From: an uncultured Clostridium sp.
GTDB lineage: Bacteria; Bacillota; Clostridia; Clostridiales; Clostridiaceae
Reading direction: 5' to 3'
Assembly (NCBI RefSeq): GCF_937920395.1
Contig: NZ_CALEVF010000045.1
Span: 1-33,989, forward strand
DNA length: 33,989 nucleotides
In this document: piece after piece, positions 23,561 through 32,665 of the stretch
Layout of the letters: each line of letters begins with the position of its first letter
Numbering within the stretch: position 1 is the first letter of the stretch
Translations under genes and position numbers: made by a program
Notes under the pieces: generated by a model
What the model was told of the DNA's origin: nothing
Seen by the model: only the letters and a program-made list of their open reading frames with translations
Database searches by the model: none

Positions 23561-24991
23561 ATGACAAAAAGTTCTAATAATTCGTTATATTCTGATAAGT
23601 ATATTAAGTTTTCAATAGCAATTATCGTAGGTATTATTATATGGTTTATACCAGCCCCTATTGGAGTTAAACCTCAGGCCTGGCACATGCTTGCAATTTT
23701 TGTAGCAACAATAGTAGGGTGTATTTTAAAACCGTTTCCAATTGGAGCATTGTCTATAATAGGATTAACTGTGTCCATTTTAACGGGAACTGTAACTACC
23801 AAAATTGCAATTGAAGGTTTTGGCAATAGCAGTATATGGCTTATAGTTATGGCATTCTTTATTTCTAGAGGTTTCATAAAAACAGGTCTTGGAACAAGAG
23901 TTGCTTATCTATTTGTAAGATCCTTCGGGAAAAAGACCCTTGGGCTTTGTTATTCAATTATTTTTTGTGATCTTGTAATAGCTCCTGCTACTCCGAGTAA
24001 TACAGCAAGAGCAGGTGGAATAATTTATCCTATTATAAAATCTCTTTCGGAAGCGTTTGGTTCGAAACCTGAAGATGGAACTGAAAGAAAAATAGGATCT
24101 TTTCTTATATTCTGCGAATTTCATGGAGATATTATAACTTCTGCAATGTTTATGACAGCAATGGCAGCCAATCCATTAGCTCAGAGTCTTGCTGCAACTT
24201 TTGGAATCAACATCACTTGGCTTGGGTGGTTTATAGCAGCTATTGTTCCAGGTGTTATTTCTCTAATAGTAATACCTCTTATAATTTATAAACTATATGC
24301 ACCAGAAATTAAAAGTACACCTAATGCACCCAAATTTGCAAATGACGCACTAAAAGCAATGGGTCCACTTAAAAGAAGTGAAAAATTCATGGCTTTAATA
24401 TTTGTTATAGTACTTCTTTTATGGGTAACAGGAACATTAACTAATATAGATGCAACACTTACAGCATTTATTGGTCTTTCTCTTCTTCTAACTACTGAAG
24501 TTCTAACTTGGGATGATGTAAAGAGTGAAAAGGGAGCTTGGGATACACTCATGTGGTTCTCCGTACTTGTTATGATGGCAACTCAGCTTAATAAACTTGG
24601 ACTAATACCATGGCTTAGTAATGCAATTGGACAAAATGTAAAGGGATTTAGTTGGCCTATTATTTTAATTGTTTTACTTTTAGCTTATTTCTATAGTCAT
24701 TATATTTTTGCAAGTTCAACAGCACATGTAAGTGCTATGTACTCAGCATTTCTTGGAGTTGCAATAGCAGGAGGCGTTCCGCCTATGCTTGCAGCTATAA
24801 GTTTGGGAGTATTTGGAAATCTATTTGCTTCAACAACTCATTATAGTAGCGGTCCTGCACCTATTCTTTTTGGTTCGGGTTATGTAAGTCAGAATAAATG
24901 GTGGAGTCTAAACTTTATTCTTGGAATAGTATACTTTATTATATGGATTGGTGGAGGTTTAGTATGGTGGAAAATTATTGGATTGTATTAA
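23561..24991 (+). CDS. DASS-family dicarboxylate transporter
   Basis: A 476-residue membrane protein with about 11-12 hydrophobic segments, of the divalent anion:sodium symporter (DASS/SLC13) family. The two substrate/ion-binding hairpin motifs are APATPSNTARAGG (S146-N147-T148) and FASSTAHVSAMYS near residues 382-394. The second is typical of the plant DiT1, CitT and TtdT subgroup, many of which are exchangers. Context suggests uptake of malate, fumarate or tartrate, perhaps in exchange for the succinate made by the reductase. I start at the ATG 23561, with AAGGGAG eight bases upstream, rather than at the in-frame TTG at 23555. It is the last gene of the cluster and is followed by a hairpin shared with the convergent gene. 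Confidence 0.9.
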   Translation: MTKSSNNSLYSDKYIKFSIAIIVGIIIWFIPAPIGVKPQAWHMLAIFVATIVGCILKPFPIGALSIIGLTVSILTGTVTTKIAIEGFGNSSIWLIVMAFFISRGFIKTGLGTRVAYLFVRSFGKKTLGLCYSIIFCDLVIAPATPSNTARAGGIIYPIIKSLSEAFGSKPEDGTERKIGSFLIFCEFHGDIITSAMFMTAMAANPLAQSLAATFGINITWLGWFIAAIVPGVISLIVIPLIIYKLYAPEIKSTPNAPKFANDALKAMGPLKRSEKFMALIFVIVLLLWVTGTLTNIDATLTAFIGLSLLLTTEVLTWDDVKSEKGAWDTLMWFSVLVMMATQLNKLGLIPWLSNAIGQNVKGFSWPIILIVLLLAYFYSHYIFASSTAHVSAMYSAFLGVAIAGGVPPMLAAISLGVFGNLFASTTHYSSGPAPILFGSGYVSQNKWWSLNFILGIVYFIIWIGGGLVWWKIIGLY

Positions 24992-25103
24992 ATATCGTTC
25001 AATGATTTTTATATTTAAATAATTTAAGTTTTTATGCATTCAGCGGAATATGAGTAATGATATTGTTAACTAACTTATGAAAAAATAAAAATTAGATATT
25101 ATG

Positions 25104-25136
25104 ATAAAACATCTATAGATATTATAGATGTTTTAT
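25104..25136. terminator. Bidirectional terminator after the dicarboxylate transporter
   Basis: A perfect 14-base-pair stem (25104-25117 with 25123-25136, ATAAAACATCTATA and its complement) and a 5-base loop, between the convergent transporter and GTPase genes. TTT follows on the plus strand and the outer stem bases are A-T rich on both sides. Confidence 0.75.
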
Positions 25137-25141
25137 TTCCT

Positions 25142-27136
25142 TTATAGTGCATTTCGCACAGAAAGTATAAATTTAGCTCGATCTAGTGGATTTACACCAA
25201 TTCTTTCCCTTGTGGCTCCTATTTCTAAGGAGCATGGTTCGTAACCTGAAAAACCGGTTGTCATTATTGATTTTCCAGAAGAAATTTTTCCAAGGTTACC
25301 TGGATATTCAAGAGAAGTAGATACAGGCATTTTCCCTTTTATTGTAAAAGTGCCGTTATGTATAAACGGAGCTTCAAAATTACCACGCATTTTTATTATA
25401 TCGTTTAGAACTCTTCCACCTACATTCTCAGGTACTGTAATTCTAAAACTAATTATAGGTTCGAGTAGTGTAGTTCCTATCTCTCGAAGGCCTCTCATGA
25501 TGCCCATTGCGGCAGAGGCTGCAAAGTCACCTGAACGTGAATGCATAACATGGTCTTCACCCTGGGTGAAGGTTATTTTTAAATCTGTAACTGGCCATCC
25601 ATAAATTCCTTGACTTAAAATTTTACCAAGGGTATCCTCTATTTCTCTTTGATATTTTATTTTTACATTTTCAGTTCGAACCTTTGATTCATAAATAAGC
25701 CCACTTCCTTTTGGCAGTGGCTCAATCAAAAATTCAACTATAGCCCAGCAGGGTTTAGGCATAGTATAACGTGATTCGCCATAGCCACTTGCTATAGGAG
25801 TTTCTCTGTAGATAACAGAGGGCGGACCAAAAGTAACTGCTACATTAAATCTTTCCATTAAAATAGCTTCAATATATTCAATTTGAATTTTACCTATAAT
25901 CTTAAGATGAATTTCTTTCTTTTCTTTCACCCATTCCATGTTAAGAAGTGGATCCTCTTCTTGAAGTATTGTTAAAGCTTCAACTAAAGTTACATAATCT
26001 TCTTCTAATTTCGAATAAATTCTTAAAGTGAGAAGAGGAGTTGCAATAGTCTTAAGACTTGGAATGTGAGTTTTGCTTCCAAGGATATCATAAGTGTTAC
26101 AATTTAAGCCACTTACCATTACTAGATCACTGCTACTAGCTGTTGATACATCAATTGGCTTTTGATTAACAACTTTTTTTATCATAGTGATTTTTTCTCT
26201 TTTGTTTGTAGTTACATTTAAAATATCATCTCTAGTCGATATTGATCCACTAAATATTTTTATATGAGCTATTTTTCCTAATGTTTTGTTATGTGAGATT
26301 TTATATACAAGGGCTGAAAGTCCTAAATCATCTAAATTCTTAGGTCCTGGGAGATAATCGATTATGCCGTGAAGCAAGTCTTTAATTCCTTCACCTCTTA
26401 GTGCTACGCCATATAGCACAGGGTAAATTTGGCCCCTATTTGATTGTATAGTTATCTCATTTTTTAACATTCCTAGAGTTAAAGTTTCATCGAAGAATTG
26501 ATTTAAAATTTCCTCGTTATTATTACCTAGTATATCTATTATATCTTCAAGTAATTGTTTAAATATTTCTTCTTTTATTGTTATTATATTTTTGTGACAA
26601 TTTACTTTATCAAATATGTTTTTAACAATAAATTCGTTGTTTTTTTCATAAACTAATTGTAGAGGTATAAGTTTACTAGTTAGAAGTTTTTTCATATCTT
26701 TAATAGTTTTATAGGGAGAGGCTCCTATACGGTCGAGTTTATTTATAAAAAATATTGAAGGCATATTTAATTCTTTTAAAGCATTAAAGTATACCTCGGT
26801 TTGAGGTTGTACACCTTCGACAGAGGATAATACAACTATAGCTCCATCAAGAACGCCAATACTTCTTTCTACCTCAGAACTAAAATCAATATGTCCAGGA
26901 GTATCTATAACATGTACATTAGTTCCTTTGTAAGTGAAATCTGTTTCAGCAGCTTTTACTGAAATACCTCTTTGTTTTTCCATGTCTAAAGAATCTGTAT
27001 GGGTTGTACCCTTATCTACGCTACCTAGAATCCGACTAGAACCACTTTGGTAAAGTAGTTGTTCGGTTAAAGTTGTTTTACCAGCATCTACATGAGCTAC
27101 TATTCCAATATTTCTAATATTATTTTTTATCGCCAT
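25142..27136 (-). CDS. Tet(M)-type ribosomal protection/EF-G-like GTPase
   Basis: A 664-residue translational GTPase. G motifs: AHVDAGKTT (14-22), RGISV, DTPGH (78-82) and NKLD (132-135). The domain order and length match Tet(M)/Tet(O)-type ribosomal protection proteins, and KPCWAIVEFLIEPLPKGSG and YGWPVTDLKITF in domains III-IV are typical of that group. However, the domain IV loop near residues 520-532 reads GEDHVMHSRSGDF, without the S-P-V residues that Tet(M) uses to dislodge tetracycline. Chromosomal clostridial homologues like this may be resistance proteins or ribosome factors of another role; I call it by family only. It is monocistronic; TGGAG precedes the ATG. Confidence 0.8.
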   Translation of the reverse strand: MAIKNNIRNIGIVAHVDAGKTTLTEQLLYQSGSSRILGSVDKGTTHTDSLDMEKQRGISVKAAETDFTYKGTNVHVIDTPGHIDFSSEVERSIGVLDGAIVVLSSVEGVQPQTEVYFNALKELNMPSIFFINKLDRIGASPYKTIKDMKKLLTSKLIPLQLVYEKNNEFIVKNIFDKVNCHKNIITIKEEIFKQLLEDIIDILGNNNEEILNQFFDETLTLGMLKNEITIQSNRGQIYPVLYGVALRGEGIKDLLHGIIDYLPGPKNLDDLGLSALVYKISHNKTLGKIAHIKIFSGSISTRDDILNVTTNKREKITMIKKVVNQKPIDVSTASSSDLVMVSGLNCNTYDILGSKTHIPSLKTIATPLLTLRIYSKLEEDYVTLVEALTILQEEDPLLNMEWVKEKKEIHLKIIGKIQIEYIEAILMERFNVAVTFGPPSVIYRETPIASGYGESRYTMPKPCWAIVEFLIEPLPKGSGLIYESKVRTENVKIKYQREIEDTLGKILSQGIYGWPVTDLKITFTQGEDHVMHSRSGDFAASAAMGIMRGLREIGTTLLEPIISFRITVPENVGGRVLNDIIKMRGNFEAPFIHNGTFTIKGKMPVSTSLEYPGNLGKISSGKSIMTTGFSGYEPCSLEIGATRERIGVNPLDRAKFILSVRNAL

Positions 27137-27355
27137 ATTAATATCTCCATTAGCTAATTTTGTACTAGGCCTTCTTAAATAATAAATAAGAAGTAAGCTA
27201 GTCTATTTTTTATTATATTCCATTATTATTGTTGTGTCCATTGGGATAAAGTATGAAAAAATATTGTTATATTAGTGCAAAATTTTTTAATGACTTAATT
27301 TATTACAACATTTATTGTATAATAAGACATAGAAGACTTATTAGGAGAGATGCAA

Positions 27356-29740
27356 ATGAAGAAGATTGAATTATTAGCACCTGCTGGCAGCATGGAAAGT
27401 GTATATGCAGCAGTACAAATGGGAGCAGATGCGGTTTATATAGGGGGAAGCAAGTTTTCGGCAAGAGCTTATGCTTCTAATTTTGATCAAGAGAATATAA
27501 CTCTTGCATTAAATTATTGCCATATTTATGGGGTACGCGTATATGTTACTTTAAATACCCTAGCAAAGGATAATGAATTAAAAGAAATTATGGAGTATGT
27601 AGGATTTCTGTATAGTATTGGAGTCGATGCTTTAATTATCCAAGATACTGGTTTGATATATTTGATAAGAAACAATTTTCCAAATTTTGAGTTGCATGCG
27701 TCAACGCAAATGACTATTCATAATGGAGAAGCTGCATTATTTTTAAAGAAGATTGGGTTTAAAAGAATAGTTCTGTCAAGAGAACTTAGTCTAGAGGAAA
27801 TTGATTACATATCTAATACTTTAAATGTGGAAACGGAAGTTTTTGTTCATGGAGCTTTATGTATATGTTATTCAGGACAATGTCTTATGAGCAGCATTAT
27901 TGGTGGCAGAAGTGGAAATAGAGGCAGATGTGCCCAACCATGTAGATTGCCATATACGCTGATAGATAAGGATAATAACAAAGAACATAAAGCGTATCTT
28001 TTAAGCCCTAAGGATATTTGTACATTAGATGGGTTAAAAGACATAGTTGCAAGTGGTACATCCTCATTAAAAATTGAGGGAAGAATGAAAAGAGCAGAAT
28101 ATGTTGCAGGTACTGTGAAAATATATAGACGTGCACTTGATAATATTTATAATAATAAGATACAAAAATTAGATAATGATATTAAAGTTTTAACTCAATT
28201 ATTTAATAGAGAAGGATTTTCAAAGGCATATTTATATGGTAATACTGGAAGAGATATGATGGCATATAAAGTTCCTAAAAATTCTGGAATTCCAATTGGC
28301 ATTGCATCCAGCGATTTAACAGTAACATTATTAGAGAATATTGCTTTAAAAGATGGTGTAATGTTCCTTGAGGATGGATTTATAATATCTAAAATCATAA
28401 AAAATGGAGTAGAGGTTGAAGTAGCACTAAAAGGTGATAAAGTTTTATTAAAACCAACTAAATTTAAAGCTGGAAATTCCTTGTATAAAATAACAGATGT
28501 TCAATTAATGAATAAGCTTGCAGAAAGCTTTAGTGAAAAATATAGTAGAAAAATTGGAATAAATCTTTTAATAGAATTTAGTGTGAATAAACCTCTAAAA
28601 ATCAGCACCAATTATCTTGGAAGAACTTTTGAAATGATCGGAGAACTTGTTCAAAAGTCGATAAATAAGCCACTAGATAAAGATCGCATAATTAAGAGTT
28701 TATCTAAAACAGGAGATACACCTTTCTTAATAAATGAGGTGACTTTTGAAAGTTATGAAGATGGATTTATGAAAATGTCATCATTAAATTTAGTGAGGCG
28801 AGAATTAATAGAAGCTGTGCAAAATTCTATAATAGAAAAATATAAACGAGAGAATACTAATAGACAGATTAATTATAATAAAGGACTTGCACTACAAGAA
28901 GATAATAAAGATATAGAATTAACAAATGAAATTATGCCAGAAACTCTTATAGTAGTTTCTAGTGATGAACAATTAAAGGCTACAATGAAAATGGGATTTA
29001 ATAATATTGCTATAAATCATTTTATGCGAGGGTATAAAATCAATTTAGGTATAAAAGATCTAAATAAAAAGGATGTAAATATTTACATTAAGGTTCCAAA
29101 TATTATTAAAGGTGAATTTGAAAATATCTGTGAAATTATAGAAAGTAATTTAGGAAATATAAAAGGTATTATCACTGCTAATTTAGGAATAATTAGTAGA
29201 TTCAATAAAAAAACCAATGTTATTGGTGATTATAAATTAAATGTTTTTAATAGTTATTCAGGAGATTTCTATAAAAATTTCCTTTCCGGAACTTGTATTA
29301 GTGCTGAATTAAATGCAACGGAGATTAAAAAAATATCATATAAAAGTTCATTACCACTTCAAATTATGGTATACGGAAAATATGAACTTATGGTTAGTGA
29401 GTATTGCGTCATTGGTAGCGTTTTTGGTAATAAGAGTGAAAACAAGACTTGTCTTGGTAATTGCAGCAAAGGAGATTATACACTTAAAGACAGAAAAGGT
29501 GTAGAATTTAGTATTAGAACAGACAAATATTGTAGAAGTTATATTTATAATAATGTGCCGGTTAATTTGATACCTAACATTGAGGAAATTAAAAAGAATA
29601 AAATTGCTTCATTTAGATTAGATTTTATAGAAGAAAGTTATGATGAAACTATTGAAGTCCTTACAAATTATATTGACAAAGAGTGGAAAGGAGATTTTAA
29701 AAATTATACAAGAGGTCATTATAAAAGAGGCGTTGAATAA
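27356..29740 (+). CDS. U32-family peptidase (RlhA-like, with DUF3656)
   Basis: A 794-residue protein. Its N-terminal half is a U32 barrel opening with KIELLAPAGSMESVYAAVQ and carrying the family signature near residues 162-200: VFVHGALCICYSGQC, then GGRSGNRGRC and QPCR, with four conserved cysteines. The C-terminal half matches the long form (DUF3656-containing) related to E. coli RlhA, which hydroxylates a 23S rRNA cytidine; others in the family are annotated as collagenase-like proteases. I cannot choose between RNA-modifying and proteolytic activity. The start is the ATG at 27356 with AGGAG eight bases upstream; the ATG at 27350 is too close to it. A TATAAT at 27318-27323 is a candidate -10. 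MutS2 follows after 54 bases. Confidence 0.88.
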   Translation: MKKIELLAPAGSMESVYAAVQMGADAVYIGGSKFSARAYASNFDQENITLALNYCHIYGVRVYVTLNTLAKDNELKEIMEYVGFLYSIGVDALIIQDTGLIYLIRNNFPNFELHASTQMTIHNGEAALFLKKIGFKRIVLSRELSLEEIDYISNTLNVETEVFVHGALCICYSGQCLMSSIIGGRSGNRGRCAQPCRLPYTLIDKDNNKEHKAYLLSPKDICTLDGLKDIVASGTSSLKIEGRMKRAEYVAGTVKIYRRALDNIYNNKIQKLDNDIKVLTQLFNREGFSKAYLYGNTGRDMMAYKVPKNSGIPIGIASSDLTVTLLENIALKDGVMFLEDGFIISKIIKNGVEVEVALKGDKVLLKPTKFKAGNSLYKITDVQLMNKLAESFSEKYSRKIGINLLIEFSVNKPLKISTNYLGRTFEMIGELVQKSINKPLDKDRIIKSLSKTGDTPFLINEVTFESYEDGFMKMSSLNLVRRELIEAVQNSIIEKYKRENTNRQINYNKGLALQEDNKDIELTNEIMPETLIVVSSDEQLKATMKMGFNNIAINHFMRGYKINLGIKDLNKKDVNIYIKVPNIIKGEFENICEIIESNLGNIKGIITANLGIISRFNKKTNVIGDYKLNVFNSYSGDFYKNFLSGTCISAELNATEIKKISYKSSLPLQIMVYGKYELMVSEYCVIGSVFGNKSENKTCLGNCSKGDYTLKDRKGVEFSIRTDKYCRSYIYNNVPVNLIPNIEEIKKNKIASFRLDFIEESYDETIEVLTNYIDKEWKGDFKNYTRGHYKRGVE

Positions 29741-29794
29741 TACAAAGTATACGTCAATAATTTAAATTTTTTAACAAAGGGAAGACGGTGGAAC

Positions 29795-32161
29795 ATGAAT
29801 ACAAAATCATTAAAGGTTTTAGAATATTATAAAATTAAAGAAAAGATTAAAGCATACGCTCATACTAAGGCAGGTAAAGATATTATAGATAATTTAGAGC
29901 CTTACACAAATGTATATGAAGTTCGCGAACATTTACAAGAAACTAATGAGGCATTACTTCTTTTATCAAGAAAGGGAAGTGCTCCTTTTGAAGGTATATA
30001 TGATGTTCGCTCTGCAATAGTAAGAGCGTCAAAAGAAGCAACACTTATGCCAATGCAACTACTGCGAATAGCTCAAATGCTACGTTGCGCTAGATTGTTT
30101 CAAAATTATGTTGGAAGCAATGGGGATGAACTTTCTTCTAGAGTTTTAGAAGATATATGTATTGGAATTGTACCAATAAAAAAATTAGAAGATGAAATTT
30201 TTATTGCTATAATTAGTGATGAAGAAATATCTGATAGGGCTAGTAGTTTACTTTTTAGTTTAAGAAAATCTCTAAAAGATAAGAATGCTTCTGTAAAGGA
30301 TAAGGTAACTTCATTAGTCAGGACTTATGCTAGATATCTTCAAGAGAGTCTTTATACTATAAGAGGTGATAGATATGTAATTCCAGTTAAAATAGAACAT
30401 AAAGGGAGCGTTCCAGGAATTGTGCATGACCAAAGTTCTTCAGGAGCTACACTTTTTATTGAGCCAATGAGTTTAGTAAATTTAAACAATGAGATTAAGG
30501 AAATAATGCTAAAGGAAAAAGCTGAGGTTGAGAGAATTTTAGCAGAACTTTCCTATAAAATATATGAAAATATAAATATTGTTTCAAATAATGCAAACAT
30601 AGTATGGGAATTAGATTCTATTTTTGCAAAAGCAGGGTATGCAATTGAAATTAATGCTATTATTCCAAAGGTTAATGAGGATGGAATAATAGATATAATT
30701 GAGGCAAGGCACCCACTTATAGATCCAAAGGTTGTAGTACCTAGCAATATATATTTAGGCTCAGATTTTACGTCCCTTGTAATAACAGGACCTAATACAG
30801 GTGGTAAAACGGTAACGTTAAAAACTGTTGGGCTAATACAACTTATGGCTATGAGTGGAATTTTAATTCCTGCAAGAGAAGGGTCTATTGTAAGTTTTTT
30901 TGATGAGATTTTCGCTGATATAGGTGATGAACAAAGCATAGAGCAAAGTTTATCTACTTTTTCTTCTCACATGACAAATATAGTAAATATAATTGCAAAA
31001 GCAGATATAAAATCTTTAGCTCTATTTGATGAATTAGGGGCTGGTACAGATCCGACTGAGGGAGCAGCACTAGCTGTTTCAATACTTGAAAATTTGAGAG
31101 CAAGGGGTACAAAAGTAGTTGCAACTACTCATTATAGTGAATTAAAGGGATATGCGTTAAGAACTTCCGGAGTTGAAAATGCTTCTGTAGAATTTAACGT
31201 GGATACTTTAAGCCCAACCTATAGATTAATAATTGGAGTACCAGGTAAATCAAATGCTTTTGAAATTTCAAAAAGATTAGGACTTCCTGATTATATTATT
31301 AAAAGTGCTAGAGAAAATATTTCTAAAGAGACCTTAGAGTTTGAAGAATTAGTACAAAGCTTACAAGAAAAGAGCATAAAGGTCGAGAGCGATGCTAGGG
31401 AGTCTGAGATTTTGAAATTAGACGCTAGAAAACTAAAAGATAAATATCAAGAAAAATTATACAAACTTGAAAATATTCGTGAAAATGCAATGTATGAAGC
31501 TCAAAGGGAAGCAAAGAAACTTATAAAAAATGCTAAAGAAGAATCTGATGTTATTCTTAAAAATATGAGAGAACTAGAAAAGCTAGGATATTCATCTGAG
31601 GCAAGACAAAAGCTTGAAGAGGAAAGAAAAAAAATTAAAAATAAGCTTGATAATATAGAAATTCATGTAGAAAAAAATAAAGATGATTTAGGTGAAAAGT
31701 TAAAAAATGTAAAACAAGGAGAAGAGGTATTTTTGCCATCTCTTAACCAAAAGGTAATTGTAATTTCAAAACCTGATAAAAAAGGTGAGGTGCAGGTTCA
31801 AGCTGGTATCATGAAGATAAATGTTAAAGTAGATGAGTTACGTGTATCAAAGCTTTCTCAGGAAGATAAGAAAAAAGCTAAGATAAAAAAGAGAGAAATG
31901 AAGCTAAACTTAAGTAATGTATCTACTTCGGTAGATCTTAGAGGTATGGATTCCGAGGAGGCTATTTTTACTGTTGATAAATATTTAGATGAAGCTTTCC
32001 TTGGGGGACTTAAGGAAGTTACCATTATCCATGGTAAGGGAACAGGAGTTTTAAGAAATGCTATTACTGATATGCTAAAGAGGCATGGTCATGCTAAAAC
32101 ATATAGATTGGGGAATTATGGTGAAGGTGGTAGCGGAGTTACTGTAGTCGAGATTAAATAA
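29795..32161 (+). CDS. mutS2: MutS2 DNA-binding ATPase/endonuclease with Smr domain
   Basis: A 788-residue MutS2, normal length. The central ATPase has Walker A GPNTGGKT near residue 332, SSHMTN, Walker B LALFDELGAGTDPTEG and ATTHYSELKG. A long Lys/Glu-rich coiled-coil segment follows at about 520-640, and the C-terminal Smr domain (about 705-788) shows SVDLRGMDSEEAI and IIHGKGTGVLR. MutS2 proteins lack the mismatch-recognition domain; they suppress homologous recombination and, in Bacillus, act on collided ribosomes. It lies between the U32 gene and the DUF523 gene on the same strand, with 54 and 27 bases between stop and start codons, so co-transcription is likely. Confidence 0.95.
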   Translation: MNTKSLKVLEYYKIKEKIKAYAHTKAGKDIIDNLEPYTNVYEVREHLQETNEALLLLSRKGSAPFEGIYDVRSAIVRASKEATLMPMQLLRIAQMLRCARLFQNYVGSNGDELSSRVLEDICIGIVPIKKLEDEIFIAIISDEEISDRASSLLFSLRKSLKDKNASVKDKVTSLVRTYARYLQESLYTIRGDRYVIPVKIEHKGSVPGIVHDQSSSGATLFIEPMSLVNLNNEIKEIMLKEKAEVERILAELSYKIYENINIVSNNANIVWELDSIFAKAGYAIEINAIIPKVNEDGIIDIIEARHPLIDPKVVVPSNIYLGSDFTSLVITGPNTGGKTVTLKTVGLIQLMAMSGILIPAREGSIVSFFDEIFADIGDEQSIEQSLSTFSSHMTNIVNIIAKADIKSLALFDELGAGTDPTEGAALAVSILENLRARGTKVVATTHYSELKGYALRTSGVENASVEFNVDTLSPTYRLIIGVPGKSNAFEISKRLGLPDYIIKSARENISKETLEFEELVQSLQEKSIKVESDARESEILKLDARKLKDKYQEKLYKLENIRENAMYEAQREAKKLIKNAKEESDVILKNMRELEKLGYSSEARQKLEEERKKIKNKLDNIEIHVEKNKDDLGEKLKNVKQGEEVFLPSLNQKVIVISKPDKKGEVQVQAGIMKINVKVDELRVSKLSQEDKKKAKIKKREMKLNLSNVSTSVDLRGMDSEEAIFTVDKYLDEAFLGGLKEVTIIHGKGTGVLRNAITDMLKRHGHAKTYRLGNYGEGGSGVTVVEIK

Positions 32162-32188
32162 TAAAAGACTAAAAAGGGACGGTTAAAT

Positions 32189-32647
32189 ATGGTTATTGTG
32201 AGTGCTTGTTTATGCGGTATCAATTGTAGGTATGATGGTGGCAATAATTTAGATGAGCGTGTACTTAAACTATTAAAAGAAGGAAAAGCATTGCCTGTTT
32301 GTCCAGAACAACTAGGAGGGCTAGAGACTCCACGGGAACCACGAGAAATTTCAAGTGGAAATGGTCTTGATGTAATAAATGGGAAAGCAACTATTATTGG
32401 ATTTGGAAATAATGAGATAACTTCAAAGTTTTTAAAAGGTGCTTATGAAACTCTAAAAATAGCAGAGGTTATAGGAGCAACTTGCGCTGTTTTAAAGGCG
32501 AGAAGTCCATCTTGCGGAGTTTCTAAAATATATGATGGAACATTTAGTAGCACTTTAAGGCCAGGAAATGGAGTTACAACTCAGTTATTATTATCTAGGG
32601 GTATAAAGGTGTTTTCAGAAGAAAATTTAGATGAAGTAGAATTTTAA
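32189..32647 (+). CDS. DUF523 / TudS-like protein
   Basis: A 152-residue protein of the DUF523 (YbbK) family. Characteristic marks are SACLCGINCRYDGG at 5-18, LPVCPEQLGGL at 35-45 with C38, the ETPREPREI segment and SPSCG at 106-110 with C109. Some members are TudS thiouracil desulfidases with a [4Fe-4S] cluster held by three cysteines; C7 or C9, C38 and C109 could play that part here. A role in sulfur removal from thiolated pyrimidines is therefore possible but is inference. It starts 27 bases after mutS2, and an AAGGAGGG site follows for the next gene, so these are probably one operon. Confidence 0.85.
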   Translation: MVIVSACLCGINCRYDGGNNLDERVLKLLKEGKALPVCPEQLGGLETPREPREISSGNGLDVINGKATIIGFGNNEITSKFLKGAYETLKIAEVIGATCAVLKARSPSCGVSKIYDGTFSSTLRPGNGVTTQLLLSRGIKVFSEENLDEVEF

Positions 32648-32665
32648 TTAAGGAGGGTAATTTAA

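Noticed and set aside
25061..25078. A TTGTTAA half-site resembling a third Rex box after the transporter gene
   Set aside because: Only the left half matches; the right half agrees at three of seven positions and it lies at a 3' end.
25142..27136. Confident call as a tetracycline resistance gene
   Set aside because: The domain IV drug-contact residues of Tet(M) are not present and there is no mobile context, so only the family is stated.
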